Part shown: positions 27,072 to 37,016 of the stretch, in pieces
Position numbering within the stretch: the stretch's first letter is position 1
How the letters are laid out: each line of letters starts with the position of its first letter
NCBI RefSeq assembly: GCF_004011835.1
Contig: NZ_RKLN01000007.1
Span: forward strand, 1-64,000
DNA from: Rhodococcus spongiicola
GTDB taxonomy: Bacteria > Actinomycetota > Actinomycetes > Mycobacteriales > Mycobacteriaceae
Direction: 5' to 3'
Length of the DNA stretch: 64,000 nucleotides
Made by a program: the position numbers and the translations under genes
The notes under the pieces: model-generated
Seen by the model: only the letters and a program-made list of their open reading frames with translations
Databases searched by the model: none
Told to the model about the DNA's origin: nothing

Positions 27072-27125
27072 CCCACCGACGCCGCGAGTGCCGCGAGGCC
27101 TCTGCCCGAGCGTGACCCTGGCGCA

Positions 27126-27183
27126 CTTCCCCAGCGCCAGGTTCACCACCGGGACCCTGACGCCCTTCCCCAGCGCCAGGTTC
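27126..27183. repeat. 19-bp direct repeat in the mraZ-rsmH gap
   Basis: CTTCCCCAGCGCCAGGTTC at 27126-27144 and 27165-27183, 39 bases apart. It lies in the 200-bp space between mraZ and rsmH, which is otherwise without recognised features. Function unknown; could be an operator pair or remnant duplication. Confidence 0.8.
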
Positions 27184-27271
27184 CCTGATCGGACAGGGAC
27201 CTCGAGGCATTCGCCCTCCACCACCCGACGACGCGCAAGCACCAGAGCATCGAGCAACAGCCGGAGGAAAA

Positions 27272-28288
27272 ATGGTCGACGGCGAGGACGCCACCGAGTT
27301 CGCCCCGGGCGACTTCGGTCATGTCCCCGTCCTCCTGCGCCGCGCGAATGAACTCCTGGGCCCTGCTATCACCGCCGAGAACACGCGAGGCGACGGTGCC
27401 GTGATGATCGATGCGACACTCGGGCTGGGCGGACACTCCGAACATTTCCTGCGTGCATACCCCGGTCTACACCTGATCGGCCTGGACCGTGACCCCGCGG
27501 CACTGCGGATCGCGTCGGATCGACTGGCGTCATACGCCGACCGCACCACATATGTGCACACCCGCTACGACGGCATCGTCGATGCGCTCGAACAGGCTGG
27601 GCTCGACCCGATCGGTACCGTCAACGCCATCCTGTTCGACCTCGGTGTGTCTTCGATGCAACTCGACGAGGCCGAACGCGGGTTCGCGTACTCCGTCGAC
27701 GCGCCGCTGGACATGCGGATGAACCCGACGGTGGGCATCACCGCTGCCGAGGTGCTCAACACATACAGCCGCGGCGAGTTGACTCGCATCCTCAACGCGT
27801 ACGGCGAGGAACGCTTCGCCAGCCGCATCGCCTCGGAGATCGTGCGCCGCCGTCAGAAGCAGCCGTTCACGACGAGCGCGGCGCTGGTCGAACTCATATA
27901 CGACGCCATTCCGGCCGCGACTCGCCGGACGGGCGGGCATCCCGCGAAGCGGACGTTCCAGGCGCTCCGGGTCGAGGTCAACGGTGAGTTGGATTCGTTG
28001 AGGGCCGCTATCCCCGCAGCCCTCGACTCCTTGATGGTCGGTGGACGCGCCGTATTCATGTCGTACCAGTCTCTCGAGGACCGCGTCGTCAAGCAGGAAC
28101 TGACCCCGCTCGCGAAGTCCAAGACGCCCGAGGACCTGCCCATGGAACTGCCGGGCATGGGACCGGAGCTTCGGATCCTCACGCGGGGTGCAGAGCGTGC
28201 GTCGGAGCAGGAAATCGAGGACAACCCCAGGGCAGCGCCTGTGCGTCTGCGTGCAGCGGAACGAATCGCGAGGAGGACGACAGCATGA
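27272..28288 (+). CDS. rsmH: 16S rRNA m4C1402 methyltransferase RsmH (MraW)
   Basis: A 338-residue SAM-dependent methyltransferase that N4-methylates C1402 of 16S r[32 protein letters not shown] (SAM-binding glycine motif), [31 protein letters not shown] and [19 protein letters not shown] are all canonical. ATG 27272 has AGGAAA upstream. Its stop overlaps the ftsL ATG (ATGA). Confidence 0.97.
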   Translation: MVDGEDATEFAPGDFGHVPVLLRRANELLGPAITAENTRGDGAVMIDATLGLGGHSEHFLRAYPGLHLIGLDRDPAALRIASDRLASYADRTTYVHTRYDGIVDALEQAGLDPIGTVNAILFDLGVSSMQLDEAERGFAYSVDAPLDMRMNPTVGITAAEVLNTYSRGELTRILNAYGEERFASRIASEIVRRRQKQPFTTSAALVELIYDAIPAATRRTGGHPAKRTFQALRVEVNGELDSLRAAIPAALDSLMVGGRAVFMSYQSLEDRVVKQELTPLAKSKTPEDLPMELPGMGPELRILTRGAERASEQEIEDNPRAAPVRLRAAERIARRTTA

Positions 28289-28959
28289 CTGTTCAGGTGG
28301 CTCCCACCGAAAGGGTCCCGCGGTCCACAGCGGCAAACCGGGCGTACAAGCGCCGTCACCAGCGCTCCTCGACCATCGACGGCCACGCTGCTGCGGTGAT
28401 CTCGCAGGGCACCTCGCCCCGGACGATTGTCGCGCGAATCCCGTTCGTGGCCATGATTCTCGGCCTGCTGGGGCTGGGACTGGCCGCGACACTGCTGCTG
28501 ACGACCCGCGCAGCCGAGGATTCGTACGAACTCGCAGACGCCCGGGCACACAACGAGAGCTTGCGGCAGCAGGCAGCGACACTCCAGCGGGACGTCATCG
28601 CAGGCAACTCTGCTCCGGTCTTGGCTGTGAAGGCGGCCGAGCAGGGACTCATTCCGGCGAAGGACCCGGCGCGGCTGGTCTTGGATGCGGACGGCACTGT
28701 CCACGTGATCGGTACTCCCACACCCGCTCAGGGCGAGCCGGTCGCGCCGCTGGACCGGACCCCATCACCGGCACCAGAGGCACCGGCACCCGAGGCACCG
28801 GCACCCGAGGCGCTGGCACAGCAAGTGCAGACGGCGCCGCCGTCTGAGACAGTGCAGCCTTCGCCGCGGCCGAACAATGACGGGAGGATCCAGGCTCGTG
28901 GTGAGCGCCTGACGCCGGTGGCGGTCGTCACTCCACCATCGGCCGGTGCACAGCAGTGA
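28285..28959 (+). CDS. ftsL: FtsL-like septum protein, Rv2164c-type
   Basis: A 224-residue bitopic membrane protein. A basic cytoplasmic segment of about 50 residues precedes one membrane helix ([21 protein letters not shown]), a short heptad-like helix ([24 protein letters not shown]), then a Pro/Ala/Glu-rich tail. Size, topology and position between rsmH and ftsI identify it as the actinobacterial FtsL counterpart, which supports the FtsQBL-FtsWI divisome. The tail carries three 15-bp repeats (28768-28812). It overlaps both neighbours by four bases. Confidence 0.85.
   Translation: MTVQVAPTERVPRSTAANRAYKRRHQRSSTIDGHAAAVISQGTSPRTIVARIPFVAMILGLLGLGLAATLLLTTRAAEDSYELADARAHNESLRQQAATLQRDVIAGNSAPVLAVKAAEQGLIPAKDPARLVLDADGTVHVIGTPTPAQGEPVAPLDRTPSPAPEAPAPEAPAPEALAQQVQTAPPSETVQPSPRPNNDGRIQARGERLTPVAVVTPPSAGAQQ
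28768..28812. repeat. 15-bp in-frame repeat in ftsL tail
   Basis: Three units of 15 bases (core CCGGCACCCGAGGCA) at 28768-28782, 28783-28797 and 28798-28812, encoding a PAPEA repeat in the extracytoplasmic tail. Confidence 0.85.
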
Positions 28960-30857
28960 CGTCCCCGCGTGGACGCCACCCTGCCCCACGCCGGCGTAGG
29001 CCGACTGCACCGCCCCCGCGATCTGCGCGGGGGCGGAAGTCGTCGTCGCGCCGGACCGATTCGTTCGCGTTCCGCCTCCGGTACGGCCGCGCGGTGATGT
29101 TCGTGGCGCTCGGTGTCGCGGCGCTTCAGCTGCTGTGGGTGCAGGGTATCGACGCGCCGCGGCTGTCGGCGGAGGCTGCCAACCAACGGACCACCAAGGT
29201 CACGCTTCCCGCCGTGCGTGGTGAGATCCTCGATCGCAACGGCAACAGGCTCGCCTACACGCTCGACGCGAAGGCGCTCACCTTCCAGCCGGTCCGCGAG
29301 CGTAAGAACATGGAGGACCTGCGCGCCAAGGACGCCTCCCTTCCCGATCCTGAGACCCGGTTGAAGGCGATCGCGAAGGCTATCCACGACAGGCTTGGTG
29401 ATACCACGAGCGAGAGCGACCTCCTGACGAAGTTGCAAAGCGACGAGACGTTCGTCTATCTGGCCCGCAATGTGGACCCGGCGGTGGCCGCCGAGATCGC
29501 CGACGAGTTCCCGGAGGTGGGACTCGAGCGGCAGGACGTCCGCGAATACCCGGGCGGTTCTCTCGCCGCTAACATCCTCGGCTCGACCGGCTGGGACGGG
29601 CACGGCCTGCTCGGGCTCGAGGAGTCGATGGACTCGACCCTCGCCGGCGAGGACGGTTCCAAGACCCACGACCGCGGGTCCGACGGCGCCGTGATTCCGG
29701 GTAGCATTCGTGATCTTCAACCCGCGGTCGACGGTTCGGCGGTAGAGCTCACGATCGACTCGGACCTGCAGTATTACGTGCAGCAGCAGACGCAGCAGGC
29801 GAAGGATCTGTCGGGCGCGCAGAACGTCTCCGTCGTGGTGCTCGACGCCAAGACCTCCGAAGTGCTCGCGATGACCAACGACGGGACCTTCAACCCGGCG
29901 ATCGGCGTGGGGAACAACCCGGAAACCGCGCGGTTGGGCAATCTGCCGGTCAGCTCACCGTTCGAACCCGGATCCGTCAACAAGATCGTGACCGCTGCCG
30001 CCGCCATAGAGTACGGGCTGACCACGCCGGAGGAGGTGCTTCAGGTACCGGGTTCGATCCGGATGGCCGGGGTCTCGGTCAGCGACGCGTGGGCGCACGG
30101 GCTCGTGTCCTACACCACTACCGGCGTGTTCGGGAAGTCGTCGAACGTCGGCACCCTGATGCTGGCTCAGCGTGTCGGCGAGGAACGATTCGCGGACATG
30201 CTGCACCGGTTCGGCCTCGGCCAGGCTACCGGCGTCGGGCTCCCGGGTGAGAGTGCGGGCAGCGTTCCACAGCTCGACGATTGGTCCGGGGGTACGTTCG
30301 CGAACCTGCCTATTGGCCAGGGCCTTTCGATGACGCTGCTGCAGATGACCGGTATGTATCAGGCGATAGCGAACGACGGCGAGCGCATCTCGCCGCGGAT
30401 TGTCAAGGCGATCGTGGACCCGGACGGCACCCGCACGCAGACGCAGCGGCCGGAACCCATTCGGGTCGTCAGCGAGCAGACCGCGCGCACTGTGCGCGAC
30501 ATGTTCCGGGCGGTTACTCAGAGGGATCCGATGGGCTATCAGCAGGGGACCGGTCCGCAAGCCGCTGTCGACGGCTTCCAGATCAGCGGCAAGACGGGGA
30601 CCGCGCAGCAGGTGGATCCGGCGTGCCTGTGCTACTCGAATTCCAATTACTGGATCACGTTCGCCGGAATCGCACCCGCGGACGATCCACGTTACATCGT
30701 CGGCATCATGCTGGACGCGCCAGTTCGTGGCATCGATGGTGGCGGGGGGACGTCGGCGGCGCCGCTGTTCCACAACATCACGTCGTGGCTGCTCCAGCGC
30801 GACAATGTGCCGCTCTCACCGGACCAAGGCCGGCCGTTGGTTCTACAGCCCGACTGA
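28956..30857 (+). CDS. ftsI: Septal penicillin-binding protein FtsI/PBP3 (PbpB)
   Basis: A 633-residue class B transpeptidase that crosslinks septal peptidoglycan. A basic N terminus and one membrane helix (about residues 46-62) are followed by the dimerisation/pedestal domain (RGEILDRNGNRLAY) and the penicillin-binding domain. SxxK is S340-K343 in FEPGSVNKIV, SxN is at 395-397 in GKSSNVG, and KTG is at 546-548. No PASTA domain is present. The GTG start overlaps ftsL (GTGA). It works with FtsW, encoded downstream. Confidence 0.96.
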   Translation: MTSPRGRHPAPRRRRPTAPPPRSARGRKSSSRRTDSFAFRLRYGRAVMFVALGVAALQLLWVQGIDAPRLSAEAANQRTTKVTLPAVRGEILDRNGNRLAYTLDAKALTFQPVRERKNMEDLRAKDASLPDPETRLKAIAKAIHDRLGDTTSESDLLTKLQSDETFVYLARNVDPAVAAEIADEFPEVGLERQDVREYPGGSLAANILGSTGWDGHGLLGLEESMDSTLAGEDGSKTHDRGSDGAVIPGSIRDLQPAVDGSAVELTIDSDLQYYVQQQTQQAKDLSGAQNVSVVVLDAKTSEVLAMTNDGTFNPAIGVGNNPETARLGNLPVSSPFEPGSVNKIVTAAAAIEYGLTTPEEVLQVPGSIRMAGVSVSDAWAHGLVSYTTTGVFGKSSNVGTLMLAQRVGEERFADMLHRFGLGQATGVGLPGESAGSVPQLDDWSGGTFANLPIGQGLSMTLLQMTGMYQAIANDGERISPRIVKAIVDPDGTRTQTQRPEPIRVVSEQTARTVRDMFRAVTQRDPMGYQQGTGPQAAVDGFQISGKTGTAQQVDPACLCYSNSNYWITFAGIAPADDPRYIVGIMLDAPVRGIDGGGGTSAAPLFHNITSWLLQRDNVPLSPDQGRPLVLQPD

Positions 30858-31077
30858 GCAGTGCGCCGGGGACTGTGTTTTCTCCGCTTGGTTCTCGGCG
30901 AGGTTCTCCGCAAGCGTGCGTCCCATGAGGGGGTGGCGACTCGTATGTCAGGTGCCGACGCCGGTAATCTGACATGTCGATCTTGGCCGCACGATTCGGC
31001 GATGGTCCCGGCACACTCGACCACGACCGACTTGTTCGTCCCACCGACATCCGACCGATAGAGAGGACCCGCTGCCC
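30858..31077 (+). other. ftsI-murE gap with inverted repeat
   Basis: A 220-bp gap within an otherwise tightly packed cluster. It contains ATGTCAG (30945-30951) and CTGACAT (30969-30975), a 7-bp palindrome with a 17-base centre. This could be an internal operator, promoter element or weak hairpin. GAGAGGA before GTG 31078 is the murE ribosome site. Confidence 0.5.
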
Positions 31078-32763
31078 GTGCTTCCGAGTCCGCAGCCTTC
31101 CACGCCAGGCGCGGCGCCGGAGAGCGGTCTTCGCCCGAGCAACCCGCCGCAGACCGATCTCGTGGATCTCGTGGCGGGGATCGACGCGCGCCTCGAGTGG
31201 GTGGGGCCGGAGCGACCGCACGAAGATGCGAGGATCACCGTCACCGGAGTCGAGTTGCGAGCGCAGGCAGTGCGGTCTGGGGATCTGTTCGCTGCGCTAC
31301 CGGGAGCGCACACCCACGGCGCGCATTTCGTCGTGACGGCTCTCGAGGCCGGGGCTGTGGCAGTGTTCACGGACAACGCCGGCCTGGCTGCGGTCGGCGA
31401 GTGTCTCGTCGATGCAGGTTCGAGTATGTCGGTGCCGGTCCTCGTGCATCCCGATCCGCGCGGTGTTCTCGGTGAGGTTTCCGCAACGATCTACGGCAGG
31501 CCGTCGGAGCGGATGCAGGTGATCGGTATCACCGGGACATCCGGCAAGACGACGTCCTCGTACTTGATCGAAGCCGGTCTCGCCGCGGCAGGACGCAGCA
31601 CCGGGTTGGTCGGCACCATCGAGACGCGCGTCGTGGGTCGCCGCGTGCCGAGCGCCCTCACCACGCCGGAGGCTCCGCAGCTCCATGCCTTGTTCGCAGC
31701 GATGCACGAACGCGGCATCGACACCGTCGTCATGGAGGTGTCGAGCCACGCGCTCGCGCTCGGCCGTGTGGACGGTATCCGGTTCTCGATCGGTGCGTTC
31801 ACCAACCTGTCGCAGGATCATCTCGACTTCCACAAGGATTTCGACGACTACTTCGCCACCAAGGGTCGATTGTTCGCGGCGGACTCGACGGTCCGTGCCG
31901 ATCGTGCTGTGATCTGCGTGGACGACGAGTGGGGCGTGCGCATGTCGGACATCGCACGCCGCGCGCATCCTGATCAGGCTGACGCGGTTGCCACGATCGG
32001 CACCTGCCCGGATGTTCAACGAGAGCGGGATGAGCCGCCCGACTGGATCGCCGGTCCGAGCCACACCACGAAGTCGGGCAGGCAGGTGTTCGCGTTGACT
32101 GGTCCGGACGGGGCCACGCGCGAGGTATCGCTGCGCCTGCCCGGCCAGTACAACGTCGCCAACGCTGCGCTTGCAGCGGCGGTGTGTGCGACTGCCGGCG
32201 TCGACGTCGACGTCGCTCTGGCTGGTATCGCCGATGTGGATGTTCCGGGACGGGTGCAGCGTGTCGACCGAGGGCAGGACTTCCTGGCTGTTGTGGACTA
32301 CGCGCACAAGCCGGCAGCGCTCGAAGCCGTCATCGCAACGCTGCGTGGACAGGCGTCGGGGCGGATCGTGGTCGTCGTCGGCGCCGGCGGTGACCGCGAC
32401 ACAGGTAAGCGTGCGCTGATGGGGGAAGCGGGTGCCCGCGGTGCGGATCTGCTCGTAATCACCGACGACAATCCGCGTACCGAGGACCCGGCCACCATTC
32501 GAGCCGCACTCGCCGCGGGAGCGCGGGCGGTTCCATCCGCGGAGCGGGGCGAGGTCCGCGAGATCGGTGACCGCGCCGAGGCTATAGGGGTTGCGGTCCG
32601 GTGGGCCCGCCCCGGCGACGTGGTCCTGGTGGCCGGCAAAGGACACGAGGCCGGCCAGGAGATCAACGGGGTGAAGTACCCATTCGACGACTGCGAGGTT
32701 CTGGGAGAGGCGATCGACCGGATCGCCTCCGGTGGCGGACCTGCACACGGAGGAAACGCATGA
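31078..32763 (+). CDS. murE: UDP-MurNAc-tripeptide synthetase MurE (meso-DAP adding)
   Basis: A 561-residue Mur ligase that adds the third peptide residue to UDP-MurNAc-dipeptide. The ATP site is GITGTSGKTTSSYL, HxxYR-type NLSQDHLDFHKDF follows, and TDDNPRTEDP contains the DNPR motif diagnostic of meso-diaminopimelate specificity. The Pro-rich extension of about 25 residues before the first domain is typical of actinobacteria. GTG 31078 has GAGAGGA upstream. The stop overlaps the murF start (ATGA). Confidence 0.96.
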   Translation: MLPSPQPSTPGAAPESGLRPSNPPQTDLVDLVAGIDARLEWVGPERPHEDARITVTGVELRAQAVRSGDLFAALPGAHTHGAHFVVTALEAGAVAVFTDNAGLAAVGECLVDAGSSMSVPVLVHPDPRGVLGEVSATIYGRPSERMQVIGITGTSGKTTSSYLIEAGLAAAGRSTGLVGTIETRVVGRRVPSALTTPEAPQLHALFAAMHERGIDTVVMEVSSHALALGRVDGIRFSIGAFTNLSQDHLDFHKDFDDYFATKGRLFAADSTVRADRAVICVDDEWGVRMSDIARRAHPDQADAVATIGTCPDVQRERDEPPDWIAGPSHTTKSGRQVFALTGPDGATREVSLRLPGQYNVANAALAAAVCATAGVDVDVALAGIADVDVPGRVQRVDRGQDFLAVVDYAHKPAALEAVIATLRGQASGRIVVVVGAGGDRDTGKRALMGEAGARGADLLVITDDNPRTEDPATIRAALAAGARAVPSAERGEVREIGDRAEAIGVAVRWARPGDVVLVAGKGHEAGQEINGVKYPFDDCEVLGEAIDRIASGGGPAHGGNA

Positions 32764-34328
32764 TCCCGATGACGCTCGCCAAGATCGCACAAGCGGTCGG
32801 CGGGACGCTGCACGATGTCGACGATCCATCGGCCATGGTCACGGGAACGGTGGAGTTCGATTCCCGCGAGGTCACTCCGGGTGGGCTGTTTCTAGCGCTG
32901 CCCGGAGCCCGGGCCGATGGCCATGACCACGCCGGTGACGCTGTCGCCGCCGGCGCGGTGGCGGTCCTCGCGGCGCGGCCCGTCGGCGTCCCGGCGATCG
33001 TCGTCGAACCGCTCGGTGCGGCGGGGAGCGGAGCGCTCGCGCTCGAACACGACATCGACGGCTCGGGTGCCGCGGTGCTCGGGGCCCTCGCCAGGCTCGC
33101 GCGGGCGAGCACCGACGCGATCGTCGAGGAATCGGGAATGGCGGTCGTCGGTGTCACGGGATCGTCAGGCAAGACCTCCACGAAGGACCTGCTGGCGGCG
33201 GTCCTGGCACCGCTCGGTTCGGTCGTCGCGCCGCCCGGATCGTTCAACAACGAACTCGGCCACCCGTGGACCGCGCTGCGCGCCGACACCGACACCCGAT
33301 TCCTGGTGCTGGAGATGTCCGCTCGTAGGCGTGGGAACATCGCAGATCTCGCGAAGACCGTACCGCCGCGCATCGGTGTGGTGCTCAATGTCGGCACCGC
33401 CCACCTCGGCGAGTTCGGATCGCGTGAGGCGATCGCGCAGACCAAGGGTGAACTTCCCGAGTCGCTGCCGTCGGCGGCGAACGGCGGCGTCGCGGTGCTC
33501 AACGCAGATGATCCCTTGGTCGCTTCCATGGCCGAGCGCACCACGGCTCGGGTCGTGCTGGTCGGGCTGTCCGGCAACGCCGATGTCCGCGCGGCCGACG
33601 TGCGCCTCGACGACCAAGCTCGCGCGAGTTTCACGCTCACGTGCGGGGCCGGCAGCGTCCCGGTCACCCTCGCCGTACACGGAGAACATCACATCGGCAA
33701 CGCCCTCGCAGCCGCGGCCGTCGCGCTCGAGTGCGGTGCAACGCTCGAACAAATCGCCAGGGCCCTGGGCGGTGCAACGCCGGTGTCCGCGCGCCGCATG
33801 GACGTCCAAGACCGCTCCGACGGCGTGACCGTCGTCAACGACTCGTACAACGCCAATCCCGACTCGATGCGCGCCGCGCTCAAGGCGCTGGTGTCGATGG
33901 CGCGTTCCGGCCGTGGTCCGGCACGCCGGAGTTGGGCGGTCCTCGGTGAAATGGCCGAACTGGGGCCAGAATCAGTGGTCGAGCACGACGCGATCGGACG
34001 GTTCGCGGTGCGCTTGGACGTGTCCAGATTGATCCTCGTCGGACAGGGCCGTCCCGTCCGCGCTATGTATCAGGGAGCGGTGATGGAAGGTTCGTGGGGT
34101 GACGAGGCTGTCCACGTACCAGACATCGCGAGCGCAATCGCCTTGCTCGAACAGGAACTACAGGCCGGGGACCTCGTGTTGGTGAAGGCTTCGCAGGCGA
34201 TCGGCCTGTGGGAGGTCGCGGACGCTGTGCTCGCGGGGCCGACTGCAGGTTCGGTCACGACGGGCAGTGGGACGACGGGCAGTGGGACGACGGGCAGTGG
34301 GACGACGGGCAAGGGGGCGTCTCAGTGA
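32760..34328 (+). CDS. murF: UDP-MurNAc-tripeptide--D-alanyl-D-alanine ligase MurF
   Basis: A 522-residue Mur ligase that completes the pentapeptide. [14 protein letters not shown] opens the first domain, [19 protein letters not shown] is the P-loop, [23 protein letters not shown] and [15 protein letters not shown] are MurF signatures. ATG 32760 overlaps the murE stop and follows GGAGGAAA. The C terminus ends in four copies of a Thr-Thr-Gly-Ser-Gly unit encoded by a 15-bp tandem repeat at 34257-34316, outside the conserved ligase fold. Confidence 0.96.
   Translation: MIPMTLAKIAQAVGGTLHDVDDPSAMVTGTVEFDSREVTPGGLFLALPGARADGHDHAGDAVAAGAVAVLAARPVGVPAIVVEPLGAAGSGALALEHDIDGSGAAVLGALARLARASTDAIVEESGMAVVGVTGSSGKTSTKDLLAAVLAPLGSVVAPPGSFNNELGHPWTALRADTDTRFLVLEMSARRRGNIADLAKTVPPRIGVVLNVGTAHLGEFGSREAIAQTKGELPESLPSAANGGVAVLNADDPLVASMAERTTARVVLVGLSGNADVRAADVRLDDQARASFTLTCGAGSVPVTLAVHGEHHIGNALAAAAVALECGATLEQIARALGGATPVSARRMDVQDRSDGVTVVNDSYNANPDSMRAALKALVSMARSGRGPARRSWAVLGEMAELGPESVVEHDAIGRFAVRLDVSRLILVGQGRPVRAMYQGAVMEGSWGDEAVHVPDIASAIALLEQELQAGDLVLVKASQAIGLWEVADAVLAGPTAGSVTTGSGTTGSGTTGSGTTGKGASQ
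34257..34316. repeat. 15-bp tandem repeat, four copies, at murF 3' end
   Basis: ACGACGGGCAGTGGG at 34257-34271, 34272-34286 and 34287-34301, with a variant at 34302-34316. It encodes the TTGSG tail of MurF and ends nine bases before the mraY GTG. Copy-number change would keep the frame. Confidence 0.93.
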
Positions 34329-35419
34329 GGCAGATTCTTTTCGCTGCGGGCATCGCGCTCGCGGTGTCCATCCTGTTGACGCCCGTTCTCATCAAGATCT
34401 TCTCCCGGCAGGGCTTCGGACAAGAAATCCGCGTCGAGGGTCCCGAAAGCCACCAGGCCAAACGCGGTACTCCGACGATGGGTGGCGTTGCGATCCTCGT
34501 AGGCCTGTGGGCGGGCTACTGGGGTTCACACCTGATCGGCATCGGCTACGACGCGGACGGCCCGTCGGCATCGGGTCTACTGGTGCTCGGTCTGACCACC
34601 GCGCTCGGCGTTGTCGGGTTCCTCGACGACTTCATCAAGATACGGAAGCAGCGGAATCTGGGCCTGAACAAGACCGCGAAGCTCGTCGGTCAGTTGGTGG
34701 CCGCGGTCGCCTTCGGAATCCTGGCGCTGCAGTTCCGCGGCGGGAACGGCTTGACGCCCGGCAGCGCGCATCTATCGTACGTGCGTGACATCGCCACCGT
34801 GAGCCTTGGCTCGGTCGTGTTCATCCTCTTCGTCTACCTGCTGGTCAGCGCCTGGTCGAACGCGGTGAACCTGACCGACGGCCTCGACGGCCTCGCGGCA
34901 GGGTCGATGAGTCTCGTGCTCGGTGCGTACGTGATCATCACGTTCTGGCAGTTCCGCAACGCGTGTACCTCGGGTCCGGGCAGCCTCGGTCCGGCCAAGG
35001 GATGCTACGACGTCCGAGACCCGCTGGACCTGGCCTTGTTGTGTGCGGCCGGTGCCGCCGCATGCATCGGTTTCCTGTGGTGGAATGCGGCCCCGGCAAA
35101 GATCTTCATGGGAGACACCGGATCACTGGCACTCGGCGGCATGCTCGCGGGTCTGTCCATCACCACCCGTACCGAGCTGCTGATGGTCGTGATCGGTGCG
35201 CTGTTCGTCGCGGAGGCCGCATCGGTGGTCATCCAGGTTGCTGTGTTCCGGTCGAGCCGGCGACGCGTCTTCCGGATGGCGCCATTCCACCACCACTTCG
35301 AACTCGGCGGGTGGGCTGAGACTCAGGTGATCATCAGATTCTGGTTGCTGGCGGCGATCGCGTCCGCGGTCGGTCTTGCCCTCTTCTACAGCGAGTACCT
35401 CGCCGCGATCGGGGACTAG
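34325..35419 (+). CDS. mraY: Phospho-N-acetylmuramoyl-pentapeptide transferase MraY (MurX)
   Basis: A 364-residue polytopic enzyme making lipid I from UDP-MurNAc-pentapeptide and polyprenyl phosphate. [21 protein letters not shown] is the first conserved cytoplasmic loop with the DD pair, [15 protein letters not shown] the second, and [14 protein letters not shown] the HHH loop. GTG 34325 overlaps the murF stop (GTGA) and places the first membrane helix immediately after the start. Confidence 0.96.
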   Translation: MRQILFAAGIALAVSILLTPVLIKIFSRQGFGQEIRVEGPESHQAKRGTPTMGGVAILVGLWAGYWGSHLIGIGYDADGPSASGLLVLGLTTALGVVGFLDDFIKIRKQRNLGLNKTAKLVGQLVAAVAFGILALQFRGGNGLTPGSAHLSYVRDIATVSLGSVVFILFVYLLVSAWSNAVNLTDGLDGLAAGSMSLVLGAYVIITFWQFRNACTSGPGSLGPAKGCYDVRDPLDLALLCAAGAAACIGFLWWNAAPAKIFMGDTGSLALGGMLAGLSITTRTELLMVVIGALFVAEAASVVIQVAVFRSSRRRVFRMAPFHHHFELGGWAETQVIIRFWLLAAIASAVGLALFYSEYLAAIGD

Positions 35420-35423
35420 GGCA

Positions 35424-37016
35424 ATGCAATCAGAGGAGCACTACCTCGTCGAGTCGGGTCTGAGTCGGCTAAGGGACGCTGACGTCCTGGTGGCCGGTGC
35501 GGGTGTCTCCGGCCGGGCGGCCGTGGCACCTTTGCTGGACCTCGGTGCACGGGTCACCGTCACCGACGCCAACGCAGAGGCCCTCGCATGCTGCGCCGAC
35601 CTGGGTGCTTCGACGATCGGGATCGACGAGCTCGTGGCCGTCTCCGGGCGGGTGGCCGAGTTCGCCCTGGTGATCGTCAGCCCCGGTTTCCGGCCCGACG
35701 CACCGGTCGTGTCGGCCGCCGCCGTTGCGGGTGTGCCCGTCTGGGGCGACATCGAGTTTTCGTGGCGGGTCGATCAGGCACAGATCTACGGGCCGCCGCG
35801 ACGCTGGCTGGTCGTGACCGGCACCAACGGCAAGACCACCACCACCTCGATGCTGAACTCGATCCTCGAAGCGGCGGGGATTCCGTCGGTGGCTTGCGGG
35901 AACATCGGGCTTCCGGTACTCGACGCGCTGCGGGAACGGCGGCCTCGCTCGGACGTCCTGGCGGTCGAGCTGTCATCGTTCCAGCTGCACTGGGCGCCTT
36001 CGGTGCGGCCAGCGGCCGGCGTCGTCCTCAACATCGCTGAGGATCACCTGGATTGGCACGGGGGCATGCAGGGATACATCGACGCCAAGGCACGGTCACT
36101 GACGGGCGATGTCGCAGTCGTGGGTCTGGACAACGCCGCGGCAGCCTCGCTGGCGGAGCGGCCGCGGGACGGGCGCACCGTGGGCTTCCGCATCGGAGTG
36201 CCCGGTCGCGGTGAGCTCGGCGTGATCGATGGCATGCTGGTCGACCGCGCATTCGCAGACTCGGAGACTCTGCTCCCAGCCGACCAGATCAGCCCACCGG
36301 GGCCGGCGGGGGTCTGCGACGCCCTCGCCGCGGCCGCGCTGTCCCGCGCGATCGGTGTGCCTGCGGATGCAGTAGCCACTGGGCTCCGTGCCCATCGCGT
36401 CGGCCCGCATCGGGCACAAACGGTGCGGGAGGTTGCGGGTGTCGCGTTCGTGGACGATTCGAAGGCGACCAATCCGCACGCGGCGCGATCGTCGATCATC
36501 GCGCGTGACTCGGTCGTGTGGATCGCCGGCGGCCAACTCAAGGGCGCGCGGGTGGACGATCTCGTGGCGGAAGTCGCGGGCCGGTTGGCCGGCGCGGTCC
36601 TGATCGGGCAGGACGCGGACCAGATCGCGGACGCGCTGGCGCGACACGCCCCGGAGGTCCCGGTGGTGCGCATCCGATCGGGAGACGATGAATCCATGGG
36701 TGCGCGAAACCCCGGCACAGTGCTACTCGGTGCCGTTGAATCCGACGCCGACGCGCTGATGGCCGCGGCGGTGCGCGCCGCGGCCGCTCTGGCCTCTGCG
36801 GGCGATTCCGTACTGCTCGCGCCTGCGGCCGCGTCGCTCGACATGTTCGAGTCGTACGGTCACCGCGGACGCAGCTTCGCCGAGGCCGCGCAGGGACTGT
36901 CGGCCGAGCAGATCGGGTCGACGACGGCTGGGCCGTCAGATGTGACACCGGCTGGGCCGTCAGATGTGACACTGCCCGAGCCGCCGGATGTCACCGGGGA
37001 GTCCGGGCCTCGCTGA
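35424..37016 (+). CDS. murD: UDP-N-acetylmuramoyl-L-alanine--D-glutamate ligase MurD
   Basis: A 530-residue Mur ligase adding D-glutamate. [14 protein letters not shown] is the N-terminal Rossmann motif, [15 protein letters not shown] the ATP P-loop, [20 protein letters not shown] the metal region and [13 protein letters not shown] the C-terminal substrate region. ATG 35424 is four bases after the mraY stop. The last 30 residues are a low-complexity tail with the repeat AGPSDVT (24-bp units, 36927-36998). The stop overlaps the ftsW start (TGATG). Confidence 0.96.
   Translation: MQSEEHYLVESGLSRLRDADVLVAGAGVSGRAAVAPLLDLGARVTVTDANAEALACCADLGASTIGIDELVAVSGRVAEFALVIVSPGFRPDAPVVSAAAVAGVPVWGDIEFSWRVDQAQIYGPPRRWLVVTGTNGKTTTTSMLNSILEAAGIPSVACGNIGLPVLDALRERRPRSDVLAVELSSFQLHWAPSVRPAAGVVLNIAEDHLDWHGGMQGYIDAKARSLTGDVAVVGLDNAAAASLAERPRDGRTVGFRIGVPGRGELGVIDGMLVDRAFADSETLLPADQISPPGPAGVCDALAAAALSRAIGVPADAVATGLRAHRVGPHRAQTVREVAGVAFVDDSKATNPHAARSSIIARDSVVWIAGGQLKGARVDDLVAEVAGRLAGAVLIGQDADQIADALARHAPEVPVVRIRSGDDESMGARNPGTVLLGAVESDADALMAAAVRAAAALASAGDSVLLAPAAASLDMFESYGHRGRSFAEAAQGLSAEQIGSTTAGPSDVTPAGPSDVTLPEPPDVTGESGPR
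36927..36998. repeat. 24-bp in-frame repeat at murD 3' end
   Basis: Two near-identical 24-base units (core GCTGGGCCGTCAGATGTGAC) at 36927-36950 and 36951-36974, plus a degenerate third to 36998. They encode [16 protein letters not shown] in the C-terminal tail of MurD. Confidence 0.85.

Noticed and set aside
30945-30975. ATGTCAG/CTGACAT palindrome as a terminator separating ftsI and murE
   Set aside because: The stem is only 7 bp with a 17-base centre and no T-run, too weak for termination; kept only as a possible operator.
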